Position numbers and translations under genes: made by a program | Part shown: positions 1 through 9,760 of the stretch, one piece after another | Layout of the letters: each line of letters begins with the position of its first letter | Position numbering within the stretch: position 1 is the stretch's first letter | Assembly: GCF_004359215.1 (NCBI RefSeq) | Contig: NC_090621.1 | Span: 2,840,753-2,863,928 of the forward strand | Length of the DNA: 23,176 bases | DNA from: Bremia lactucae | Taxonomy: Eukaryota > Oomycota > Peronosporomycetes > Peronosporales > Peronosporaceae | Direction: 5' to 3' | Notes under the pieces: model-generated | Seen by the model: the letters and a program-made list of their open reading frames with translations, nothing else | Database searches by the model: none | What the model was told of the DNA's origin: nothing

Positions 1-26
1 TCACCCCGCATGAATTGTTCCTTCAT
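1..26 (-). CDS. Start of the Gypsy-1 antisense gene (partial, left copy)
   Basis: On the minus strand an ATG at 26-24 opens a frame reading M-K-E-Q-F-M-R-G before the window ends. The right-hand Gypsy-1 copy has M-K-N-Q-L-I-R-G-D from its ATG at 21267, at the same distance (about 120 bp) from the LTR edge. The start codon and frame are thus shared by two diverged copies. Only eight codons are visible, so this entry depends on the right-hand copy for its meaning. Confidence 0.45.
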
Positions 27-132
27 GCGATGGAATTTAAAATGATGGATCTGACCAATCAAAAACATTTTAAAAATTAAGTGGTCATTTAGCGACCACT
101 CCATCTAATGACATTCAGAGTGATTGTCGTTT

Positions 133-145
133 AAGGGAGGGGTGA
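133..145 (+). other. Polypurine tract of Gypsy-1 (left)
   Basis: The purine-rich run AAGGGAGGGGTGA sits immediately before the TGTAACGG end of the LTR. In LTR elements this is the RNase H-resistant primer for plus-strand DNA synthesis. The matching tract in the right copy is at 21149-21161 on the minus strand. Confidence 0.75.
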
Positions 146-598
146 TGTAACGGGGTGTATCGTTACATGAAATTAACACTTAAAGGTTGTTAATTAATAT
201 ATTATCTAAAAGGTAGATAATATTTGGAGGATATTACTTTATATAGTAATATTCAGAATTCTTATCCATAAATAGGTATAGGCCATTATATCTATTTATT
301 CCGCAGACTAATCAGCTGTAGTAGTAATCAAAGAGAGTTACAAATAAGATAGAGATAAGAATTCATTTACATGTTTAGTATTAGGTTATAGTTAAGTTAG
401 CATTTACAAAGATAGATCAAGAGACACTTAACTATATTTAATACAGTTTTCATTTTACCCTCTTAAGTCTACTTGTCTTAAGAGAAGTCTTCCTCTGCAC
501 GTACAGTGTACGTCACCTAACGTAAGGCACCACTCACAACTTAAGCAGTGTGAAGTGGACTTGTACTAAGACAGTTTAAGTCGTAGTGCCCCGTTACA
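146..598 (+). repeat. 3' LTR of Gypsy-1, left copy (453 bp)
   Basis: The LTR begins TGTAACGG and ends CCCCGTTACA, the TG...CA form of retroelement ends. Its first 22 bases hold an inverted repeat, TGTAACG and CGTTACA, spaced by 8 bases. It is AT-rich in the middle with several short palindromes such as GATAAGAATTC-type segments. It aligns along its length, in reverse, with 20698-21148. Confidence 0.85.
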
Positions 599-1021
599 AA
601 TATGGTAACATCGGAATATGAAAGTAAACTTATCAAATGATAATCATTTTAGGAAAAAGCTAACGGGACCCCATTTCAATTTACGACACCCCACCATAAA
701 ATAATTATACTTAGATGATGTTCGTCTGCCAACACAATCTGCAGGAATAATAATATTCATATTACGATATCATAGCGCCACGAAGCTGCAAAATTAGACG
801 CTCTTTAAGGTCTTGACTTTCTTCTGACTATTATCTGAATGCTAAAGGTCGAATTCTGCTCTAATTGTCACATAAAACGCTTTCATGACTACGTCTCTAA
901 ATTTCAATATTCCGCTATCTACAGCTTTGCTACCTCGAACAAAACAGAGACCCTCGTGCCTCGTTCTTGTAGGCTTCCCGATTAAGAGCTTCAACTGGAT
1001 CATCTGAACTAATACCTTGTT
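599..1021. other. No gene seen between Gypsy-1 LTR and Copia-1
   Basis: This 423-bp stretch is AT-rich with stops in all frames. I recognise no RNA gene, LTR end or coding similarity. It is probably the target DNA lying between two independent retrotransposon insertions. Confidence 0.5.
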
Positions 1022-1229
1022 TGTTCAACACGGGCTGAGAGTTAGATGGAAAGTTGAGAACTAAATGTATTTTAGAGTGTGATCCTAGCTATAGCCGTCC
1101 GTTACCTTCAATCTCCTCTGTGTCGGTTTCTTCGAACCACTTCCAATGGTCGCGTCTTTCACGCATCTGTTGCATCCTTTCACATCAACAGTCGCGCCCT
1201 TTCATCTCAGTGATCGTCCTGATTTAACA
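1022..1229 (-). repeat. Copia-1 3' LTR
   Basis: Read on the minus strand it starts TGTTAAATCAGG and ends TTGAACA, so the ends form a short TGTT...AACA inverted repeat. It has the same length as the LTR at 5839-6046. Confidence 0.9.
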
Positions 1230-1243
1230 CTCCTTCCCGGGTG
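1230..1243 (-). other. Copia-1 polypurine tract
   Basis: On the minus strand ACCCGGGAAGGAG lies directly before the 3' LTR start. A very similar GAGGAAGGAG precedes the LTR of Copia-2 at 17401-17410, supporting its role as plus-strand primer. Confidence 0.65.
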
Positions 1244-1250
1244 GATGTCC

Positions 1251-2060
1251 TTACCCACTGAGCATCACAAGTCCGCGTAGTTCGCTGAGTCTCGGCGCTG
1301 GGAGGACCTTGGTCAGGATGCCCGCACGCATACTCTTGGACTCGCAGTACTGTACCTTGATTACCTTTTTCTTCTCGAGATCCTTAACAAACTTGTACCT
1401 CACGTCAATATGCTTGGCTCGACCGGACGTGTCTTCACTCTTGATCTGAGCGACCGCTGCTTGATTGTCGACGTGAAGTATTGACTCCGTTTTAATCAGC
1501 ACGCCGATCTCTTTAAGTAGCTTCATGATGCCCACCATCTCAGCGGCAGTTTGAAAAGCCGCCACGAACTCAGCCTCCATTGTAGAAAGAGCCACGCAAT
1601 TCTGTTTCTTGCATAGCCAGCCCACAATCATGCCACCCACCATCAACACGCCACCGCTCACCGATTTGCGGGTAGTCTTGTCAGCTGCGTAATCTGCGTC
1701 GCTAAAAACCTTCGAAAGGCACGCCTTCTCCTTTCATCGCAGATGGGTCACCGTGCATCATGAACTTGAAATTCTTGGTACCCTTCAGGTATTTGGCTAT
1801 TTTTTACACAAGCGCCAATTACCTTCACTCGGCGCATGGGAGCGTCGGGTCGCTCGGTGTACTGCAAACGCTATATCGGGGCGCGTGCACCGGGCGATCC
1901 ATAGGAGACTGCCCACCATCGACTGGAACATCTGCACAGTCGGTCTCTGTGGTGTGCCGCTACCTTCTGACGGTAGCAGTGCGCTGTCTGCATCTCCGTC
2001 TTCTCCACCGATCAGCACTCTCACTGATGCCGAATTGGACAACCCGAACCTCTCGAGCAT
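1251..2060 (-). pseudogene. Copia-1 RNase H region of pol
   Basis: The C-terminal part of Copia pol. About 2060-1797 encodes the connection after reverse transcriptase, including SMVGSLLWIARCTRPDIAF, a characteristic Copia stretch. 1661-1251 is an open 136-codon block with the RNase H motifs LSTMEAEFVAA, HVDNQAA, RAKHIDVRYKFVKD and ILTKVL. RNase H removes template RNA during reverse transcription. The two blocks are in different frames, with lost continuity near 1660-1800, so the chain is broken. Family assignment is secure from motif order. Confidence 0.9.
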
Positions 2061-2159
2061 TTCTTCGATGACACATTCCTGGTCTAATACTCAGCCAGTT
2101 TTGACGTTATAGTCAAATACGATACCAAGAACTTAGTAACAACGCCTAGATTATTTAGC

Positions 2160-2914
2160 TCAACAACATTCATGTCATAAAAAACTCGTCGACCTTCTGA
2201 ACACTCGTTCCCGTAGCTAGTACATCATCCACGTATATGCCCACGATTGTCTTGCCCTTGACATCCTTTTTAGTGTATAAGCAGCTGTCCGTGTAGCTCT
2301 GGCTAAACCCGAGTGACTTCAATATATCGTGGAGCATCAGATTTTACAGCCTGCCTGATTGCTTCAGGCCATACAAGCCTTTCTTGAGTCTCAGAGCGAG
2401 CTGTCTCTTACCCGTCACGCCGAGCTTTTCCATTAATTCAGCGTCAATGTCCATTCCCTGCGGTAGGTGAAGTAATATCTCCAAATCTTCTTCTTTGTCG
2501 GCTTTAACGTAAGCACTTGGCACATCGCCGTGACGCGCAGGCACGTCCCAGATTCTTGACACCGCGAGAATCCTTGCCAGATATCATTTCCATCACTGCC
2601 GAGAATGTGTATGTATAATCAACACCATACACTTGTTCATCGCCATGTGCCACTAGCCTCGCGTTGTACCGCTCGACAGTACCGTGGGCGTGCATCTTTA
2701 GCTTATACAGCCACTTACTATGAAGTAACTTGGCGTCACGTGGTTCTGTACCACCTCCCAAGTGTCGTTGTGCTCCAATGCCTCTATCTCCGTTTGCACT
2801 GCCTCTTCCCACTGCTTCATCCGCGGGATTTTCATAACTCTTTGGGTCCTTGAGCAATACTGCACTCACCCGGTTTACGGGAACGTGCTTGAATCCCATG
2901 TTGCGCGTTCGCAT
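2160..2914 (-). pseudogene. Copia-1 reverse transcriptase region of pol
   Basis: Copia-type reverse transcriptase. Seen in order on the minus strand: the conserved entry segment KWLYKLKMHAHGTVERYNAR, motif A DVPSAYVKA with its catalytic aspartate at about 2526-2524, the GLYGLKQSGRL turn, and the catalytic YVDD at 2235-2224. The frame changes between about 2570 and 2500, and a TAA at 2344-2346 falls where the family normally has tryptophan (after SGRL). The catalytic residues survive but the protein cannot be made whole. Confidence 0.92.
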
Positions 2915-2974
2915 GTGAGGAAACTTCTCGTCCTCGGTGGGCAGTAGTTCGACATCGCTGTCAGAATCAATCGA

Positions 2975-4038
2975 CTAAGCTGAGTCGTCATCCACTTTTA
3001 CGCTCCTTTTCGTCTTAGCTGTGCTCTTCTTAGACTTTGCAGTGATCTTCTTTTGTTGCGGGAGATCTGTCTCCGGTACCTTCCGCTTAGTGACCTCGTC
3101 CTGCTCTAGTACAGAGCGTCGCAGATTAGGGTCTTCACGCTCCAGCTGCGCCTGTAATTGCGCATTAAGATCACTATTGAGCGTCTCAACGTTTCGAATG
3201 TGCTGAGTTGTGATGCCAATACTGTCCTTTGGCAGGTAAACTCTGAAACCCTTGGCTTCATCATTTTTGCCGAGTATCATTCCGACCTGTGATCTTGGCT
3301 TCCACGCCTTTTTGCCTGGACTTCTGAATGCCGAGCAAGTACTGCCGAAAGTCACCATATCCGATAAGCTGGGGACATTTCCTGTCAGCATCTCGATCGG
3401 CGACACACGGTTTGTATTGGTGCTGCACGAGCTTCGATTTACAACATACGCCGCGTACTCAACGGCATCGCCCCAAAAGTTCAGCGGTAGACCACTCGCA
3501 AACAGCATGCACCTCGCCATGTTGAGAATCGTCCTATGCATTCTTTCAGCTTTTCCATTTGAAGCCTGGCTCTCAGCTTTGCTAACTTGGCGTCTCACAC
3601 CAGCTGAATTGCAAAACGGGTCCACGTTGGTGTACTTTTTACCGCCATCGGTCCGCAACACATGGTTGCGACAATTGACTTTCTTCTCAAAGTAGAGTAG
3701 AATTTTTCAAAGTTCTTGGTCGCCACAACCTTGTTCTTCGCGACAAAAACACGTACGTAGTTGGTCGAGTAGTCAACGAAATTGATTAGGTATCTATTAC
3801 CACGTCTGTCCTTCGGTGTCATCGATCCCTTGATATCACTACCGATAACCCCGCCAAGTTTGTCGATCGGTGCGTTTCTGCCCGTATCCTTTTTGGACTG
3901 GTTGTTCTTACTCTGCTTGCCCTGTGCGCAAGTAAGGCAGTTAGGCCGAGATCGATCCGTAAGTCGAATTCCTGATCCTGCCGAGTCGGCCATGCGTACA
4001 ACAGTGTCGTAAGCCAAATGGCCGAGTCGCTGGTGGAG
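2975..4038 (-). pseudogene. Copia-1 integrase region of pol
   Basis: This is the DNA-joining enzyme of the element. The zinc-binding HHCC entry is visible as LHQRLGHLAYDT (from 4038) with the later CLTC pair. The catalytic triad is present: D in GSDIKG (about 3837), D in RTDGG (about 3649) and E in NGKAERMHR (about 3547). A frameshift near 3660-3690 separates the first aspartate from the second. A TAG at 2975-2977 interrupts an acidic linker that otherwise stays in frame into the reverse transcriptase block. A lysine- and serine-rich tail precedes the stop. Confidence 0.9.
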
Positions 4039-4039
4039 T

Positions 4040-5219
4040 TACAGAAGTGTTGCCTCTGTAACGGCTTCGTCAACCTTGTCGTAATTTGGTTCACGGCCAA
4101 ACTGATTCCTCGAGCCTGTTCATCTATTGTTGATTCGCACTTTACGTCAAGTGTTAGAACGTTATTGCGGCGGAAGACCTCAAAGATTTTCATCTTGTCC
4201 GCTTGACGCACCACGTAGCTATGGTTGCCATGTCTCTTTAGATAAACCCCGCGCTCTTCCAATACACCATAGCTGATGATGTTGTCAGCTAAGTTTTCTG
4301 CATAACGAACTTCAGAGAGGTCGACCATGACCTCTTGTCCATCAATCACCGTTCTCAGCTCAGCTGATCCAATCTTAGTCACTCGGACCATAGCGTTATT
4401 CGCCGCGCGACACGTGTGATCACATTCCACTGCATTCTTCAGCATCCTCGAATCCTTCACAAGGTGCACGCTTGACCAACTGTCTAAAAGCCACGGAGTA
4501 GAGTCAGCAAAAGTACCGGTACCAACGGCTAATGCGACTCTTCTAGATGCAGGACCGGCACCACTCTTTTTTTTTGGGCAATTCATTTTAATGTGCCTGG
4601 CTTCACCGCACCCGTAACATGTTCGTGAGTCGGAGGTCCCAACTCGCGCGACGTAGCCCTCTCTACGCCCACCTTGGTCCACTCGTCCATCGCTAATGAA
4701 CCGACCGCCTTGTCCATTACATGACCGTTCAGCACGACCGCCTCCGTTTCTATGCTTATTTGTGCTTACTTCGAAGTCAATTGCAAATGCAACCAATTCG
4801 GCGGCCTGCACGAGATAGTCAGCTCTCTGGGCGTTTAGCCTAGTCAACATTGCGATCTGGATGTGTGCGGGAGCTGACTTGCACAAACATTCCAGCACAC
4901 TCTGTTCCGAGTTACCCGACCGCTCTGCCACGTACGCCAAGTACTGATAGTGCCTGGGCCACGTCCTGCTTCGATCCTTCTCGATCGTCATCAATTCGAT
5001 CCCTTTTGTCGATGGTATCGGTGTCATATACAGCATCAACATGCTGTTCATGACATGTTCCAGAGTGTTCAATACCGCCATCAATACTGGCAGCATCTTT
5101 TCACAATAACTAAGAGCCGAGCCTTCCAGCTTTCCACTTAGCGCTAGAATCTTGAAGTCTTTCGACCATTCGCCTCCACTCATTAGTTGTGCCGCGCCAA
5201 GTCGCTGTAGAAAACGCAT
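4040..5219 (-). pseudogene. Copia-1 gag C-terminal half and protease
   Basis: An open block follows directly, in frame, after the TAG at 5223-5225. It contains gag helical sequence, a glycine/arginine-rich segment and the CCHC zinc knuckle CYGCGEARHIKMNC (4619-4578), which binds the RNA genome. After it comes the aspartic protease core PWLLDSWSSVHL at about 4490. The family active site is D-S/T-G, and here the glycine is replaced by tryptophan (DSW), which should abolish activity. The frame is lost near 4040-4100 before the integrase. Confidence 0.85.
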
Positions 5220-5222
5220 TCC

Positions 5223-5756
5223 CTACGCCTTGAAGTCGGCACCCACACCCAAGTAAGTCTCTTTTCCTGAGAACTTAGCGAAGCCAAGCCAATCCAGCTC
5301 CCGAGGCTTCGATATTTTGAGACCATAGCCTTCCGGTGGCACGAATTGCTGCGCTGAGGCTGGTTGTTCCCTCTGTTGCGGCGGCGGGTTGGGCGGCGGC
5401 ATACGCGGAATCGCAGTCGGCGCGACGGTTGGCATCGGCTCGTCAAGTGATCCTCTTCTCATGCGACGGTCGCGTGCTCGGATGAAGTCCGTGAACGCAC
5501 TTGAACACTTGAACGAGTGCTCGGAGGGTGGCGTGGGCTTGGCTTCAGCCCGGCGGCTCAGCTGATCTTGCATCTTATGCTGATTCGCCATGAACTTGGC
5601 TTGCTGCTCCGCCATCCCCTCGAGGAGTCCTTCAAGTCATTCCATGCGTTCAGAGCTCACGCCAGAAGCTTGCCTCGCGCCATCTTGGTCCTCGGAGGTA
5701 CCCGAGACCGATCGCGCCTCTGCTCGCATCTCGGACGGGTCAGAAACCACGTTCAT
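5223..5756 (-). pseudogene. Copia-1 gag N-terminal half
   Basis: The likely start is the ATG at 5756-5754, about 80 bases inside the 5' LTR. The frame runs 39 codons to a TGA at 5637-5639 and then stays open to a TAG at 5223-5225, after which the same frame continues. Residues around the first stop (LEGLLEGMAEQQAKFM) look like one helix interrupted by the stop. A proline/glutamine-rich stretch follows. The next ATG, at 5615, could restart translation. Both stops would be explained by tryptophan codons mutated by a G-to-A change (inference). Confidence 0.75.
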
Positions 5757-5828
5757 TGCGTTCACGTTCGTCTCGGCGACGTCGAGTGCCGGGGTGAACT
5801 GAGCGGAGGTAGAGTCAGTGCGTTTTTA

Positions 5829-5838
5829 GCTCATAACC
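5829..5838 (-). other. Copia-1 primer binding site (candidate)
   Basis: On the minus strand GGTTATGAGC follows the 5' LTR directly. It resembles the TGGTATCAGAGC type used by many Copia elements with an initiator-methionine tRNA primer, but no tRNA sequence is available here to confirm pairing. Confidence 0.5.
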
Positions 5839-6046
5839 CGTTCAACACAGGCTTAGAGTTAGATGGAAAGTTGAAAACTAAATGCACTTTAGAGTGTGAT
5901 CCTAGCTATAGCCGTCCGTTACCTTCAATCCCCTCTGCGTCGGTTTCTTCGAACCACTCCCAATGGTCGCGTCTTTCACGCATCAGTCGCATCCTTTCAC
6001 ATCAACAGTCGCACCCTTTCATCTCAGTGGTCGTCCTGATTTAACA
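5839..6046 (-). repeat. Copia-1 5' LTR
   Basis: 208 bp, same ends as the 3' LTR except that the last base of the minus-strand CA end is mutated (AACG instead of AACA). As the 5' LTR it would carry the element's promoter. Confidence 0.9.
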
Positions 6047-6660
6047 GTGTTACTGCTCACTTCTAGTCCAGAGAGGCATCAAGTCGCATCAATTTCACAG
6101 CACCGCGTCCACCTTCCATAAATACAGCCCAGGTTTCATCCTAGCCTCTTCCCCGATTATAATGGGGCACACATCGGTTGGAGAACCGATGTTGCGGTAC
6201 ATTCACTTTATGGGTAAAATACCCTTTTATCTAATTTTAAAATAGTAAATTACTTAAATCCCATTTATCATGGGTAACAGATGTGGTCGCTGCCAGATAT
6301 AAATCTGGCGGCCAAAATTTTTAATTAGCTAGGGTAAGGTTTTTAGATATTAATAATTTAATAAAGTGCCTTTTTTGATCTTAAAGCGCTAAATGCCTTC
6401 CTAAGGCTTGCGCATTGATCTGTAAGAGATAAAAGCCTTTCTAAGGTATATCCTCTTGGGCACTAGTTGCCACTTGGTTCTACGAACCCCTGAATCCCTT
6501 GAACTAGGATTCCTTAAGCTTTAATAGCTTGTACGACTCCCTGAGTTGTTAAACCCATTATTTCAATAGAACTAAGCGACTCTCTGAGTCTGAAAGTTTT
6601 CCTCTGACTTTAGAAGCGAGGTAGCTCCGCTACACCGATATCTACAAAATCCCCGATAAC
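6047..6660. repeat. AT-rich, palindrome-bearing stretch, possible LTR remnant
   Basis: No open frame of interest. It holds a perfect 9-bp hairpin (ACATCGGTT, loop GGAG, AACCGATGT; 6171-6192) just after GGGGCAC, and a second hairpin GCCAGAT/ATCTGGC (6292-6309). GGGGCAC next to a hairpin recalls Gypsy LTR ends elsewhere in this window. I could not find matching TG...CA borders or a second copy, so this is a weak call. Confidence 0.3.
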
Positions 6661-6664
6661 CGGA

Positions 6665-7050
6665 TCAATCGACCACCCTTTTGCAATACAAACGGACCGC
6701 TAGGTTCCGCGAAACCGTCAAGAAACCAGCGTTCTGTGGCTCGAGCGCAACATGCCGGCACCGCAGCCACTCTTTCATCTCATTTTCGGTAAACGTACTC
6801 ACAAATAATACGTCAGCTGCAAGTGCTGCGAAATAATGATACCTTCTCCATGCGTACCAAACTGCACACGACCGGAACGGCCCAATATCCATAAGTTTTT
6901 CAGCGGGCTTTCAGCTCGTACTATTTCAACTTTCAGCATTATAAATCTACGTGCTTTAGATAATGACATTGTACGCCGGTTGATTAACACCCCAAGCCAG
7001 GGTTGACGTACTGAAAAAGCTCCTTTAAATGACCGCCAGCGAATGTATTT
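6665..7050 (-). pseudogene. Unrecognised broken ORF
   Basis: Two overlapping minus-strand frames each look protein-like in adjoining parts. One reads ...FSVRQPWLGVLINRRTMSL (around 7015-6960) down to about 6905. The other continues with MDIGPFRSCAVWYAWRRYHY from 6892 to the stop near 6665. The change of frame falls near 6895-6905, suggesting one coding sequence of at least 125 codons with a single frameshift. I do not recognise the family. It may be a host gene fragment or part of a transposon. Confidence 0.35.
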
Positions 7051-7479
7051 TTAACGAGTGCGCAGTCTTGTCGCTTCATGCCGGCGTGATGGATCCCAAA
7101 GCCATACGAAGAAAGCCTTCTAGATCATCACGCGCATGATCTCTTTTGCTTCTTCAAAAAGAACTTTGAGTGAAGCGGAGTGCGGTTTGATTAAACGAGC
7201 GAGAGTACAAACAAGTTTCGCAGTACTCGAGCTGTCGATGCAACATCTTTCCGCGAATGCACGCCTGGTTGTCGAGCTCGACTTTTTTGGCCACTATTTC
7301 GAAACATGTTGCATTCATCAATGCAAACCGTTTAACTGTTTTTTTCTTCATCATTCCAATATAGTGTTGTTGCAAAGGTGGTATCGCCTTGAAATTTTCC
7401 TGATATTGTAAAGCGCTTTGTATTTCGATGCAAGCGACGAGACAAGACATGTAGATGTATGAACAGCTGGTAATTATGT
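7051..7479. other. No assignable feature
   Basis: Opposing open frames of about 90-110 codons overlap here, but neither shows a recognisable motif or biased composition. I treat both as chance frames. Confidence 0.4.
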
Positions 7480-8400
7480 TTGAAAGTACCATACGCAGAG
7501 AGTCAAGATCGCCGAGAACATGATCAGAATCAGTTAATTAACGAGATGCTTCATCGCGAGAATGAATACATGACAAGAAAACGAGCAATGCAATTGCTCT
7601 ACGGTCAACTTACGCGTCAAGAATCTAAGAAAGAAGGACATGGGTTAAGAAGAACAACTTTAAAAATATTTTTATGCAACAAGGTCGGTCACAAGAAGCA
7701 CGAAAATTCGGAGTGAATTCAATACTCGTAGAAGAAAAACAACGAGCAAGCATTAAAGACATCCAATCAAGATACTAACGAGCGAATTTTGAATAATGAA
7801 GCAATGTGTGCCCAGGGTAGAGACGAATTTTCGAAATATAGGAAGGTAAAGGACTCAATAGCAAACACAATTGCAAGTGGCAGCAATGTGCCAGCGATGG
7901 GCTTAAAACAGCGCGTGTGATATTGAAGAGCAAGGGAACAATTCGAATTGAAGACTTTTCATTCGTTCCTGATTTGATTCGAAGATTGCTATCGATTCCA
8001 GCCCAAAATGTGGCTCACAAAAGACGGAAATTCGCTAAAAAGAATTGTGTCATCAAGAATAGTGACGAAGTTGTGACTAGTGTGTCAAGAGTGGAAAGAG
8101 TTTATGGATTGCAGACTAGTCGAATCAGCAAGATTACGTACCGAAACTAGATATGGATTATGGGTAGACTTTAATGTTTGGCTTGCTCGACTTGGCTATC
8201 TACCAATGAACATGATGGACAACAAATCGACCCCCGTGCGCAGTTGATCCATAAATGACCCCGTTGGAGGTTGTGAAAGAAAAGGCCCGATATATTCGGC
8301 ATGTTTGTATTTTGGTGCAGACGTGTATGCAAGCGTCGATAAGCCAGGAGACGAACGCTGGATACCAAGATGCTCAGGTGTGTATTTCTGTATAAATAGA
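7480..8400 (+). pseudogene. Copia gag-protease-integrase debris
   Basis: A plus-strand Copia relic in pieces. 7480-7716 encodes a gag C-terminus (NEMLHRENEYMTRKRAM) ending in a decayed zinc knuckle (LCNKVGHKKHE). 7917-8130 reads GTIRIEDFSFVPDLIRRLLS followed by a segment ending VYGLQT, the region after the Copia protease. 8170-8215 resembles the pre-integrase zinc module (VWLARLGYLPMNMM). 8290-8390 weakly resembles the integrase C-terminus. Most of the integrase core is missing. The order and strand agree across all pieces, so they probably derive from one insertion. Confidence 0.65.
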
Positions 8401-8429
8401 TATTTGTGTGCATCACAGAATATTGTGAA

Positions 8430-9392
8430 ACTCGCGGCTCTTAAACAAAGACCGGCGATATTTGACTCGTTTCGTCAGGATGGCAAGCGAGAAGAGGCGA
8501 CCTTCGTTTAGCAAACGGTGCGCTCAACTGAATTACCCTGTGCAAGACAAAGAGCTACTTTCAATAAAGTATGCTCTTGTCAAGTTTCGTGTGCACCTAT
8601 TGGGCACCGAACCATTTGTGGTTTATACGGATCACGCATCATTAATTTATTTCAAAGTTGTATAGAAGCCGGGTAAGTCGAATCTCTTCGCTGACGCGTT
8701 ATCGCGCAGACCAGACTTCGAGGCAAGACACCAGCAAAATGTACCTCGTGCTAAGGTACAAGCTGAGCTGTCAACGTTGGCAGCCATTAAGGTCTACCAC
8801 GTGGCGAGCTCATTGGTTTTTGAAACAAAGAGCGCTACTGTCAGGGCGAACATTGTCGCTTGCTGTTGGATCACTTCGGTGGACGAAAAGCCTTCCTTCC
8901 GTCGGACCTGAAGGCTAAGCTAAGTCTATTTAGCTACAGCGATGGCCTGTTATGACATCAGCTGTCACCTTGTGATCCCTTGAGAATAAAATTCCCTCAT
9001 GACACAGATCTTAAGTTGAGAATACTTCACGAGCTCCATGATGCGCCATCTAGTGGGCATCTGGGGCCGTGAGAAGACATTCTTACGAGTGTCGGAGGAA
9101 TTTTGTTGGCCACACCTATATCGATGGGGCGCGCGCGCTTCTTCTTGTTTGACACGGTAGTGAAGCCGTCATCCGGAGGACGAGGGGTTTCTTTTTGCTC
9201 TTGCGAACAATCTCAGCGCATAAAGCCTGCACCGTCCAGCAGCGTGCCTTTAAAGCCGCTGCCGATTCCAGTGGATTGTTGAAAGTCGGTCAGTTCGGAC
9301 CCTGCGTTTGGTATGCCGCCTGACCACAAGGGTGGGATGAGGCACGTCGACTTTTTAGACAGACTGAGTAAAATGGTGCATTTAGCACCATG
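8430..9392 (+). pseudogene. Gypsy RNase H and integrase fragment
   Basis: Plus-strand Gypsy pol. Near 8520-8650 is the RNase H segment LNYPVQDKELLSIKYALVKF ending in YTDHASL. About 27 residues are missing relative to the related stretch at 9393-9630, then KPGKSNLFADALSRRPDF follows near 8665. The integrase H2C2 zinc module is visible near 9000-9120 (LKLRILHELHDAP, SSGHLG, FCWPHLYRW), then CARCQR and DRLSKMVHLAP to 9390. There are several frame changes and stops. It ends abruptly against inverted Gypsy sequence at about 9395. Confidence 0.8.
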
Positions 9393-9690
9393 AAGCATCT
9401 CTTGCCATTCTGGGCAAGAGGTGCGGTGAGTATATTGCGGTCTGCAGTGATGCGTGATCCTTATAAGCCACGAATGGTTCGGTGCCCAGCAGGTGCACAC
9501 GAAATTTGACAAGAGCATACTTTATTGCAAGTAGCTCTTTGTCATGCCTGGGGTAACTCAGCTCCGCGGCTTTTAAAAGCCGGGACTGATAAGAGATGAC
9601 ACGGTCGACGCCGTCGTCATCCTTCTGCATGAGCGCGCTACCAATTGCAAAATTACTTGCATCGCAGACGACGCTAAGTACGGACTTGGA
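9393..9690 (-). pseudogene. Gypsy RNase H fragment, inverted
   Basis: Minus-strand frame carrying the start of the Gypsy RNase H domain: VVCDASNFAIGSALMQKDDD, then ISYQSRLLKAAELSYPRHDK, YALVKFRVHLLGTEPF and DHASLQTAIYSPHLLPRMAR, where it meets the plus-strand integrase fragment. It is related to the plus-strand RNase H at 8520-8650, in reverse orientation, and keeps residues that copy has lost. A run of 11 G (9698-9708) lies at its right edge where recognisable pol ends. Confidence 0.82.
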
Positions 9691-9760
9691 GAGCAGAGGG
9701 GGGGGGGGCTAGATGTATAGTCTCTCTTAACCTGCTTCATTAAAAAGTACAGCCGCAGTT

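Larger units (their letters stand above)
1..598 (+). mobile_element. Gypsy-1 element, left copy: 3' end with LTR
   Basis: This is the 3' terminus of a Ty3/Gypsy LTR retrotransposon whose body lies off the left edge. Bases 1-145 are internal sequence ending in a purine-rich tract, followed by a complete LTR. The same internal tail, tract and LTR recur in reverse orientation at 20698-21293, where they join a chromodomain integrase reading frame, so the family assignment rests on that copy. The two copies are diverged but align along their length. Orientation follows from the polypurine tract lying just before the LTR's TG end. Confidence 0.85.
1022..6046 (-). mobile_element. Copia-1: complete but inactive Ty1/Copia retrotransposon
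   Basis: A 5025-bp element on the minus strand, bounded by two 208-bp LTRs. Between them, in Copia order, are gag with a CCHC zinc knuckle, aspartic protease, integrase, reverse transcriptase and RNase H. Integrase preceding reverse transcriptase separates Copia from Gypsy. The flanking pentamers TTGTT (1017-1021) and GTGTT (6047-6051) match at 4 of 5 positions, consistent with a target-site duplication carrying one mutation. By eye the LTRs differ at 13 of 208 sites, 11 of them transitions. In-frame stops and frameshifts show it cannot move by itself. Confidence 0.93.

Noticed and set aside
3252..3695. 147-codon plus-strand ORF
   Set aside because: It is exactly antisense to the Copia-1 integrase, has no motif or conserved composition, and no supporting neighbour blocks.
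5517..6044. 175-codon plus-strand ORF across gag and LTR
   Set aside because: Antisense shadow of Copia-1 gag running into the 5' LTR; no protein-like features beyond being open.
7136..7492. Opposed ORFs of about 91 and 112 codons
   Set aside because: They overlap each other, carry no recognisable motif and neither has a clear homologue or context.
9698..9708. Run of 11 G as a functional element
   Set aside because: May be a simple homopolymer or sequencing feature at a fragment edge; nothing ties it to function.
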